A DNA stretch of 16,924 nucleotides from UBA5177 sp002413265 (lineage in GTDB: Bacteria; Chloroflexota; UBA5177): the NCBI GenBank assembly GCA_036752825.1, contig DAIORV010000045.1, positions 1-16,924 of the forward strand, in the 5' to 3' direction. Positions 1 through 6,847 of the stretch are shown here, one piece after another (the first letter of the stretch is position 1; each line of letters begins with the position of its first letter). A program made the translations under genes and the position numbers. The notes beneath the pieces were generated by a model. It saw only the letters and a program-made list of their open reading frames with translations, had not been told where the DNA came from and did not search any database.

Positions 1-2
1 GA

Positions 3-110
3 TCGACCGGCGGCAAGCCTGCCGAGCTGTATCGAGCGGGGCGGATGTGGAAGAAAGGCGCGCCGGTCAGATATCCGCAGCCAAATGACACGCGAAAGGA
101 ACACGAATGA
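3..110 (+). CDS. C-terminal fragment of an unidentified protein (5' end outside window)
   Basis: Frame 3 is open from the window edge and gives about 35 residues ending ...RYPQPNDTRKEHE before TGA at 108-110. The stop overlaps the ATG of the next gene by ATGA, the arrangement expected of adjacent genes in one operon. This is the main reason to prefer this frame over frame 2, which is open to a stop at position 89. The stretch GGKPAELYRAG loosely resembles the final beta-wing of winged-helix regulators (pattern G-x-P-A-x-L-Y-R). That resemblance is weak and I assign no function. If it is a regulator it could control the reductase genes that follow, which is speculation. Confidence 0.4.
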   Translation, partial: STGGKPAELYRAGRMWKKGAPVRYPQPNDTRKEHE

Positions 111-1096
111 AAGCAGTCATGCACGACAGGTACGGGCCGCCGGAGGTCCTGCGACTCGAAAACGTCGAGCGGCCCGTTCCCAAGGACGACGAGGTCCTCG
201 TCAAGATTTACGCTACGACCGTCAACAGGAGTGACTGCGGACTTCGCAGCGCCAAGCCATTCATCAGCCGCTTGATTCATCCATTCTTCGGCATCGGTGG
301 TGTGCTCCGTCCCACGCGTCACATTCTTGGCGGCGAGCTGGCAGGAGAGGTGGAAGGCGTTGGGGCCGCGGTAACAGAGTTCGCGGCCGGCGATGAGGTA
401 TTCGGCATTAATGTCGGTATCTACGGCGCGCACGCGGAGTTTGTCTGCATGCGAGAGAGAGCCCCACTTGCCCGCAAACCTGCGGGCGTGAGCTTCGAGG
501 AGGCTGCGGCGGTCTGCGACGGGGCGAGCCTAGCCCTCATGTGCCTGCGACTGGGAGATCTCCGGAAAGGGAAGAGTGTACTCATCTACGGCGCCTCTGG
601 ATCCATTGGCACTGGCGCCGTGCAGCTCGCCAGACACTTCGAGACCGAGGTAACGGCAGTTTGCAATACCAAGAGCCTTGAGCTGGTCAGATCGCTCGGA
701 GCCCATCGGGTGATCGATTACACGAAGGAAGACTTCACCAAGAACGGCGAGACGTACGATGTCATCCTCGACGCGGTGGGCAAGCACTCTTTCAGGCGGT
801 GCAGAGCCTCCCTGAAGCGTGGCGGAATCTATATTCCAACCGACGGGCTCTACAACCTCTTCTGGGCGCTGTGGACCTCGCGAATCGGAGACAAGAGGGT
901 GAGAGTCCCGATACCTCCTCGGTACACCAAGAAAGACATTCTCTTCCTCAAGGAGCTCATTGAGGCTGGGGAGTACCGGGCGGTCGTCGATCGGTGCTAC
1001 CCCCTCGAGGACGTGGTCGAGGCGACCCGGTACGTGGAAACAGGACAGAAGACCGGGAACGTCGTCCTCACCGTCAACGCCGGCCGAGCTCGATGA
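107..1096 (+). CDS. NAD(P)-dependent medium-chain reductase, quinone-oxidoreductase type (MDR copy 1)
   Basis: A 329-residue zinc-independent MDR enzyme of the Qor/COG0604 kind, which typically moves hydride from NADPH to quinones, enones or similar carbonyls in the cytoplasm. The N-terminal GroES-like domain opens MKAVMHDRYGPPEVLRLE and contains VNRSDCG where family members have VNPxD. The Rossmann nucleotide loop is GASGSIG at about residues 162-168, followed by VQLAR. The later motif VIDYTKEDF and the domain end TGKVVL-like segment (TGNVVLTV) complete the family pattern. No catalytic zinc cysteine/histidine set is visible. The start is supported by AAAGGA seven bases upstream and by the ATGA overlap with the preceding frame. 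It is nearly collinear with the next gene, so the pair looks like a tandem duplication. Compared with copy 2 it has a longer loop around residues 47-60. The substrate cannot be inferred. Confidence 0.9.
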   Translation: MKAVMHDRYGPPEVLRLENVERPVPKDDEVLVKIYATTVNRSDCGLRSAKPFISRLIHPFFGIGGVLRPTRHILGGELAGEVEGVGAAVTEFAAGDEVFGINVGIYGAHAEFVCMRERAPLARKPAGVSFEEAAAVCDGASLALMCLRLGDLRKGKSVLIYGASGSIGTGAVQLARHFETEVTAVCNTKSLELVRSLGAHRVIDYTKEDFTKNGETYDVILDAVGKHSFRRCRASLKRGGIYIPTDGLYNLFWALWTSRIGDKRVRVPIPPRYTKKDILFLKELIEAGEYRAVVDRCYPLEDVVEATRYVETGQKTGNVVLTVNAGRAR

Positions 1097-1185
1097 AGAC
1101 CATATCCGAGACACGTACCACACCTGGCGCCGGCACACGCTTGCGCGGCTTCAGTGGACCGACCGGAGACGAGAAGGAAAAGAGT

Positions 1186-2157
1186 ATGCGAGCAGTTGTC
1201 TACGACAGGTATGGACCGCCGGAGGTTCAGCGACTCGAAGAGGTTGAGCGGCCCGTCCCTTCTGAGGACGAAGTCCTCGTCAAGATCCACGCCACTACGG
1301 TCAACAGGACAGACTGCGGTATGCGCAGCGCTGAGCCGTTCATCACCCGCTTCTTCACCGGCCTCCGCCGGCCCAAGCGGCGGATCCTCGGCATGGAGCT
1401 GGCTGGAGAGGTTGAGGCAGTTGGCCAAGCCGTCAGTGAATTCAAAGTCGGCGACCAGGTCTTCGGCGTCAAGGGCTCCGGTGCACACGCGGAGTACGTC
1501 TGCGTCCGGGAAGGCGCTGCTCTGGCGCACAAGCCGGCCGGCATGAGCTTTGAAGAGGCAGCGGCGGTTTGCGATGGAGCGGCTATAGCCTTGTCGTGCC
1601 TGAGACTGGCGGATCTGGGGAAAGGTCAGAGAATCCTGATCTACGGCGCGTCTGGATCTGTCGGAACCGCTGGAGTGCAGCTGGCCCGGTACTTTGGGGC
1701 CGACGTCACGGCAGTCTGCAACACGAAGAACCTCGAGCTGGTGAGATCGCTTGGGGCCGGCCGGGTGATCGACTACACGCGGGAAGACTTTACGAAGGAC
1801 GGCGAGACGTACGACGTCATCTTCGACGCGGTCGGCAAGCACTCCTTCATGCGGTGCCGGCGGTCACTGAAGCCGGGTGGGATGTTCATCGAAACAGACC
1901 TTGGGTTCATGTGGCATGCCCCGGTCCTGGTCTTATTGACTCGGTGGATTGGCGACAAGAGAGTGAAGATTGGGGTAGCTCGATACGCGAAGAAGGACGT
2001 CCTCTTCCTCAAAGGGCTCATCGAGGCAGGGAAGTACCGGGCGGTCATCGATCGCACCTACCCGCTCGAGGAGGTGGTGGCCGCCACCCGGTATGTCGAG
2101 ACCGGGCAGAAGACCGGGAACCTCGTCCTGACGGTGAACGAGAGCCGGGCAGGATGA
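1186..2157 (+). CDS. NAD(P)-dependent medium-chain reductase, quinone-oxidoreductase type (MDR copy 2)
   Basis: A 323-residue paralogue of the preceding gene with the same domain order: a GroES-like N-terminal domain (MRAVVYDRYGPPEVQRLE) and a Rossmann domain with GASGSVG at residues 154-160. It shares long near-identical blocks with copy 1, including RSLGA-x-RVIDYT and DAVGKHSF. An open frame extends upstream to 994, but that part lies inside copy 1 in another frame. The ATG at 1186 matches the family N-terminus and follows AAGGAAAAG, so 1186 is chosen. The 89-bp gap after copy 1 shows no clear terminator. The stop TGA overlaps the ATG of copy 3 (ATGA at 2154-2157), implying coupled translation. 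Role: cytoplasmic NAD(P)H-dependent reduction of an unknown carbonyl or quinone. Confidence 0.9.
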   Translation: MRAVVYDRYGPPEVQRLEEVERPVPSEDEVLVKIHATTVNRTDCGMRSAEPFITRFFTGLRRPKRRILGMELAGEVEAVGQAVSEFKVGDQVFGVKGSGAHAEYVCVREGAALAHKPAGMSFEEAAAVCDGAAIALSCLRLADLGKGQRILIYGASGSVGTAGVQLARYFGADVTAVCNTKNLELVRSLGAGRVIDYTREDFTKDGETYDVIFDAVGKHSFMRCRRSLKPGGMFIETDLGFMWHAPVLVLLTRWIGDKRVKIGVARYAKKDVLFLKGLIEAGKYRAVIDRTYPLEEVVAATRYVETGQKTGNLVLTVNESRAG

Positions 2158-3120
2158 AGGCGGTCGTCCGCAACAGGTTCGGCTCACCCGATGTTCTCGA
2201 GCTCCAGGAAATAGACAGGCCCGAGGTGACAGACGATGGCGTGCTGGTGCGAGTGCGGGCGGCCTCGGTGAACCCGGCGGATTGGTACGGCATGTCGGGC
2301 ACCCCGCTCGTGGCGCGCGTGCAAATGGGGCTGCGCAAGCCAAAGAGCAACAGATTGGGAATTGACTATGCGGGGACGGTAGAAGCCGTCGGCAGAGCCG
2401 TGACGCAGTTTCAACCTGGTGACGAGGTCTTCGGCGGGAGAGACGGGGCCTTTGCCGAATACGTGTGCGCTAGGGCTGATCGAGCCGTCGTGCTGAAACC
2501 CGCCAACCTGACGTTCGAGCAGGCTGCGGCCGTGCCCGTGGCGGCGATCACTGCGCTGCAGGGCCTACGCGACAAGGGGCAGCTTCAGCCGGGGCAGAAG
2601 GTCCTGATCAACGGCGCGTCTGGAGGCGTTGGGACGTTCGCCGTTCAGATTGCCAAAGCGTTGGGAGCTGAAGTGACCGGGGTTTGCAGCACGAGGAATG
2701 TGGATCTGGTGCGGTCGCTCGGAGCCGATCACGTCGTCGACTACTCGAAAGAGGACTTCACCCGAAGTGCGCTACGACCTGATGCTCGATATCGCCGGGA
2801 GCAAGTCGTGGAGAGCGTGCAGGCGAGTGCTCAAGCCGCAAGCAATTTTGGTCATTGTCGGGGCACCGAAGGGCAATCGTCTGATGGGACCCCTGAGCCA
2901 CGTCGTCAGGCTGCGCCTGGCTTCGTTGCGCAGCAGCCGGAAAGTCGTCTTCTTCATCGCGAAGCTGAACAAGGAAGACATGATGACCCTACGAGAGCTT
3001 CTGGAAGCAGGAAAAGTGATACCGGTCATAGACAAGAGCTTCGAGTTCGGGCAGATTACCGACGCTTTCGGCTACATGGGAGAGGGGCACGCGCGCGCGA
3101 AGGTCGTCGTCTCCATCTGA
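2154..3120 (+). pseudogene. Third tandem MDR reductase, interrupted by one frameshift
   Basis: This copy starts at the ATG inside the ATGA overlap (MKAVVRNRFGSPDVLELQE) and is more diverged than copies 1 and 2. It has VNPADW, the Rossmann loop GASGGVG at residues 154-160 and VDYSKEDFT. Directly after that the frame is lost, and the remaining family sequence (EVRYDLMLDIAG to the end KVVVSI) continues in the +1 frame to TGA at 3118-3120. Skipping one C of the CCC run at 2761-2763 rejoins the two halves perfectly as ...KEDFTEVRYD..., giving a normal-length enzyme of about 321 residues. If the base is real, the product ends in unrelated sequence running to 3152 and lacks the C-terminal part of the nucleotide-binding domain. 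A one-base homopolymer error in the sequence is equally plausible. Confidence 0.82.
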
Positions 3121-3156
3121 GGTCGATCAGGGAACTGCTGAAGTTCAGATAGGTGC

Positions 3157-3185
3157 GTGACAAGGCGGCCCAGACGCGGTAACAT
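3157..3185 (+). promoter_or_regulatory. Candidate sigma-70-type promoter for a leaderless transcript
   Basis: GTGACA at 3157-3162 (5 of 6 bases of the -35 consensus), a 17-bp spacer, then TAACAT at 3180-3185 (4 of 6 of the -10 consensus, with the key T, A and final T kept). The ATG of the phosphotransferase gene begins seven bases after the hexamer end, where transcription would start. No Shine-Dalgarno sequence precedes that ATG. Together these point to an mRNA that begins at or next to its start codon. This is a prediction from spacing only. Confidence 0.5.
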
Positions 3186-3191
3186 CCTTGC

Positions 3192-5816
3192 ATGTCAAAT
3201 CTCGTTACCCGCCTCGAGGAGTACTCGCAAGACGATGTCTCGAGGGTCGGGCCGAAGGCGGCATCGCTCTCCAGGCTGCTCGAGGCCGGCTTTCCGGTGC
3301 CGCCCGGTTTCGTCGTAACGGCTGATGCATTCCGGGTAGCGCTGGAGCCGCGTCAGGATCAGATAGATCGAGCGCTGCGGGGGAGAGATCTCTCGGATCC
3401 CGGCACGTCGGCGATCGCCGCGGAGGTCTTGGCTCAGGTGCTGGGAGATCTGACCGTACCCGAGTCGGTATCCGCGGCAGTCAGAGAGCACCTGGGCGAG
3501 CTGGGGGATGCCGGCGTCGCGGTGCGTTCCTCCTCCACGGCTGAGGACCTGGAAGGCGTGTCGTTTGCCGGCCAGTACGAGACGCTGCTCGGCATCCGCG
3601 GTATCAGCAATGTACTCGGAGCGATTGTTGCTTGCTGGCGCTCTTTCTTCAGTGCCAATGCCCTTTGCGCTCGTGCGCGCGCGGGGCTGGACGGCGAGGA
3701 AGCCATGGCGGTACTGGTGCAGAAGCTCATCGAAGCAGAGTGCGCGGGCGTTGCTTTTTCGGTCGATCCGATTGCGAAGACGCGCGATTATGCGGTGGTA
3801 AACGCCGCGTGGGGAATGGGCGCGGGTGTGGTCGACGGGTCGGTGCCCACCGATACGTATTGGGTCCGGCGCCTACAGCGGGATGTCGAGCGCAGCCGGA
3901 TTTCTGAGCAGGCGGAGCAGATTCGGGTTGCCCACGGAGACTTGCAACGCGCTCCGGTGGACGAGGAAAGAAGGCGAGCGGCATGCCTGCCAGAGCCCTG
4001 GGCGATCCGAGTTGGTGAGTTTGCATTGGCAGCCGAGTGGCTGGCGGGCCGGGCTCAGGACGTTGAGTGGGCGATCGCCGAGCAGCGTGTTTGGATCCTT
4101 CAGAGCAGGCCGGTCACCGGACTTCCGGAAGAGACGGTGACCGTGCCTCCCTTTCCGATTGCCTGGGGGGCTCCGGGAGATGCCAAGCGTTTCTGGTTTC
4201 TCAGCTGGGGATCGTGGAATGGACCCAGGATGCCGCTGGAGCACGACTACATCGATCTCGGAAATGCTGCCGGCGTCGAAGGTTTTCGCTTTTCCGGCTA
4301 CAGCCAGGAGTACGATCTCCGTACGTTCAACGGCCGGCGATACCTCTCGAAGGTAGACGGCGATTTGCACGCCGGTGACCTCCGCTTGCGCAAAAAGGCT
4401 ATGGAAGACCAGGTCCGGCGGCTCCTGCAAGAGCACGAGCTCACGCTTTGGGATCTCTGGGGACCCGAGATCGAGTCGGCCACCGAAGCGCTTCGGGCCT
4501 TCGACCTGACAGGATCGTCGCTCACCGATCTGCTGACCCACTACGAGGATGCATTGGCCGCCTTCCGCAGGCACTGGATGCTCCATTGGGTGGGGGCGTT
4601 TGACATAGAGCCGTTGCTAAAGGCTTACGGTGCGGTTACCGGCCGCGAAGGACCCGAGCTCGAAAACGAGGCGGTTGCACTCCTCGATGGGGATCGAACG
4701 CCGTTCGCTGATCTGATGGATGGTCTCTATGAGCTTGGCCAACTGGCAGGCAAGCAGCCTGTGATAGCCGGCCTGGTGCGAGACCGGCCTCCAGACGTGA
4801 TGGACAGACTGAAAGCGCTGGAGTCGGGGCAGGACTTCGTATCCCGACTAGCGGCCTTCCTGGCCGAGTTCGGAGATCGCACCGGAAGCGGATATGGAAC
4901 GTCGGTCGGCGTTATCGATCGGACCTGGAAGGAGATGCCGGAGGTGGTGCTCGGCCTGGCGGCACCCTATCTCGATTCCGAAGTCGAGTCTCCGTCGGCG
5001 GCACTCGAACGCGCAGCGCAGCGGCGGGATCGCCGTGTGGACGAGCTGTGCGCGGCGTGCTCAGATCCCGAGAAGACCACCGAGTTCCGGCGCCAGGTGG
5101 AGCTCTACCGCAAAGACAAGACCGTACTGGAGATCCACAACTTCTACATCGACCAGATGGCGGGAGCGCATTTGCGGTTGGCCACTATGGAAATCGGCAG
5201 ACGGTTCGCCAATCGCGGCATTATCTCCGCGCACGATGACGTGATGTGGCTGCGGCAGAAAGAGATCATGGCGTTGCTTCGAGAAGACAGCTCGGAGCCG
5301 CAACAGGAAAAAGTGGCGGAGCGCAAAGCCGATTACGCAGAGTGGGAACGGCTTTCGCCGCCACCGCTTCTCGGTGTTCCTTTAGCAGAGCTGCCGGAAC
5401 GACCACCTTTCGCCGACGACGTGGAAAAGACCACCGAGACTCCTGGCCTGCTTCGCGGTCAGGGCGGCAGTCCCGGCAAGGCGAGCGGGAGGGCGCGTAT
5501 CGTCTCAATGAGTACAGTGCTACCTGACATGCAGCCTGGGGAGATACTGGTGGCGGACAACGCCGGACCTCTGTGGACGCCTTTCTTTCCCCACCTGGCC
5601 GCGATAGTGCTCGACTTCGGGTCCTTCGGCCAGCACGCATGTGCGACGGCCCGTGAGTTTGGCGTGCCGGTCGTCATCAATACGCGGACGGCGACCACGC
5701 GGATTCGCGAAGGCTCCTGGATCACGGTCGATGGCAGCGCGGGAACTGTGGAGCTGGAGGATCAGTCGGTCGAGGCAATCGGGACTCTGGATACCTCGGC
5801 GTCGAGTCTGTCGTAA
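3192..5816 (+). CDS. PEP-synthase/rifampin-phosphotransferase-like dikinase-type enzyme
   Basis: An 874-residue protein with the three-part layout of rifampin phosphotransferases (about 870 residues) rather than the longer PPDK. Residues 1-310 are the ATP-binding PPDK_N domain, with K22 in VGPKAASLS, R112 in VAVRSSSTAED, SFAGQYET, and the closing ILQSRPVT near 303-309. Residues 315-750 are a helical central domain, which in rifampin phosphotransferase binds the drug. It includes the family-like segment MEIGRRFANRG followed by HDDVMWL. Residues 758-860 are the swivelling phosphohistidine domain (GGSPGKASGRARIV), with candidate catalytic H815 in GSFGQHACATAREFGVP. Known family chemistry splits ATP and passes the beta phosphate through this histidine to the acceptor. 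The acceptor here is not identifiable. The usual G-G-x-x-S-H context is changed to G-S-F-G-Q-H. The gene probably has its own leaderless promoter. Its 3' end overlaps the convergent Ni/Co permease gene by 55 bp. Confidence 0.85.
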   Translation: MSNLVTRLEEYSQDDVSRVGPKAASLSRLLEAGFPVPPGFVVTADAFRVALEPRQDQIDRALRGRDLSDPGTSAIAAEVLAQVLGDLTVPESVSAAVREHLGELGDAGVAVRSSSTAEDLEGVSFAGQYETLLGIRGISNVLGAIVACWRSFFSANALCARARAGLDGEEAMAVLVQKLIEAECAGVAFSVDPIAKTRDYAVVNAAWGMGAGVVDGSVPTDTYWVRRLQRDVERSRISEQAEQIRVAHGDLQRAPVDEERRRAACLPEPWAIRVGEFALAAEWLAGRAQDVEWAIAEQRVWILQSRPVTGLPEETVTVPPFPIAWGAPGDAKRFWFLSWGSWNGPRMPLEHDYIDLGNAAGVEGFRFSGYSQEYDLRTFNGRRYLSKVDGDLHAGDLRLRKKAMEDQVRRLLQEHELTLWDLWGPEIESATEALRAFDLTGSSLTDLLTHYEDALAAFRRHWMLHWVGAFDIEPLLKAYGAVTGREGPELENEAVALLDGDRTPFADLMDGLYELGQLAGKQPVIAGLVRDRPPDVMDRLKALESGQDFVSRLAAFLAEFGDRTGSGYGTSVGVIDRTWKEMPEVVLGLAAPYLDSEVESPSAALERAAQRRDRRVDELCAACSDPEKTTEFRRQVELYRKDKTVLEIHNFYIDQMAGAHLRLATMEIGRRFANRGIISAHDDVMWLRQKEIMALLREDSSEPQQEKVAERKADYAEWERLSPPPLLGVPLAELPERPPFADDVEKTTETPGLLRGQGGSPGKASGRARIVSMSTVLPDMQPGEILVADNAGPLWTPFFPHLAAIVLDFGSFGQHACATAREFGVPVVINTRTATTRIREGSWITVDGSAGTVELEDQSVEAIGTLDTSASSLS

Positions 5817-6838
5817 CCGCGAAGCCGGTAGATCCCGACCGAGACGAACCAGGCCGCCACGAAGGTGGCGATGATTACGAAGCCCATGTTCTGCAGGTCC
5901 AGCCGATTGCTGATGCTCCAGAGACCGCCGGTCGCGCCGCTCTCCTGGCTGATGATCTGGAGACCCTCGATGCCCCCAATGAAGAGGGCGATGAAGACCG
6001 AGATCATGGTAATACTCATGTTGTAGTAGAGCTTGCGCACGGGCCGGACGAAGGCCCAGCTGTAAGCGCCAAGCATCAGCACACCGTCGAGGGCGTCGAC
6101 CAGCGCCATGCCCGCCGTGAAGCAGAGCGGAAGCAGGATGATCGCCCAGAACGGGAGCCCATTAGCGCCGGCAATGGCGGAAAGCGCGAGCAGTCCCACT
6201 TCACTGGCGGTGTCGAAGCCGAGCCCAAAGAGCACTCCGATGGGATACATGTGCCAGCTCTTGCGAACCATGCGCAGCATGGGTTTGAGGAGACGCGCGA
6301 TCAGGCCTCGATTCGCGAGGTAGTCCTCCAGAGTTCCCTCGTCATAGGTATTTCCGACACGAACCTGTCCCCAGACACGGACGATGTCGATCAGGACCAC
6401 CAGATTGATGAGCCCGATCAGCAGCAGAAAGGCCGCCGACACTGAGGTTCCGATGACGCCTCCGGCGGACTTCAGCTCGGGCAAGTTGTGACGAACGAAG
6501 GACGCCGAGACTGCCAGGAAGGCCGAGAGGGCTATGACGACCGTTGAGTGTCCTAGCGAAAAGAACAGGCCGACCCCGACCGGCCGCTTCCCCTCCTGCA
6601 TCAGCTTCCGCGTCGTGTTGTCGATGGCCGCGATATGGTCAGGGTCGACCGCGTGGCGAAGTCCAAATCCATAGGCGAGCGTGGCGGAACCGATGAGCAC
6701 GGCGTAAGAACGGGAGGCCACCAGGATGCCGGCCCAGACCAGGAGGTTAAACGACAGCAGGCAGCCGGCCATGACGAACAACCTGCGGCGGACTTCCGGC
6801 GGGGCGCTGATCACGATCGAGCAGAGACCGCTGATCAC
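5762..6838 (-). CDS. NixA/HoxN-family nickel/cobalt permease (NiCoT)
   Basis: A 358-residue inner-membrane permease that imports Ni2+ and/or Co2+ in this family. The signature is clear: RHAVDPDHIAAIDNTTRK at residues 61-78 holds the H-x4-D-H metal-selectivity motif in the second membrane segment. It is followed by FFSLGHSTVV (92-101), KSWHMYP and LGFDTASEV (206-214), and GMALVDALDG near 243-252. About eight hydrophobic segments are visible. The start is GTG at 6836-6838, preceded by TAGGAG six bases upstream; the ATG two bases further upstream runs straight into TGA, so it is excluded. It lies 9 nt after the NicO-type gene, hence the same transcript. The usual motif has D-A-D-H-I; here it is D-P-D-H-I. 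Metal preference between nickel and cobalt cannot be read from the sequence. Confidence 0.92.
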   Translation of the reverse strand: MISGLCSIVISAPPEVRRRLFVMAGCLLSFNLLVWAGILVASRSYAVLIGSATLAYGFGLRHAVDPDHIAAIDNTTRKLMQEGKRPVGVGLFFSLGHSTVVIALSAFLAVSASFVRHNLPELKSAGGVIGTSVSAAFLLLIGLINLVVLIDIVRVWGQVRVGNTYDEGTLEDYLANRGLIARLLKPMLRMVRKSWHMYPIGVLFGLGFDTASEVGLLALSAIAGANGLPFWAIILLPLCFTAGMALVDALDGVLMLGAYSWAFVRPVRKLYYNMSITMISVFIALFIGGIEGLQIISQESGATGGLWSISNRLDLQNMGFVIIATFVAAWFVSVGIYRLRGYDRLDAEVSRVPIASTD

Positions 6839-6847
6839 ATTTTTCTC

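Noticed and set aside
530..1138. 202-codon minus-strand open frame over MDR copy 1
   Set aside because: It lies antisense to a clear MDR enzyme, has no family features and arises from GC-rich codon bias.
1569..2153. Long upstream extension of the copy 3 reading frame
   Set aside because: It lies inside copy 2 in another frame; the family N-terminus starts at 2154 with the ATGA overlap.
3873..4586. 237-codon minus-strand open frame
   Set aside because: It is a shadow of the phosphotransferase gene, with no recognisable domain and no ribosome-binding site.
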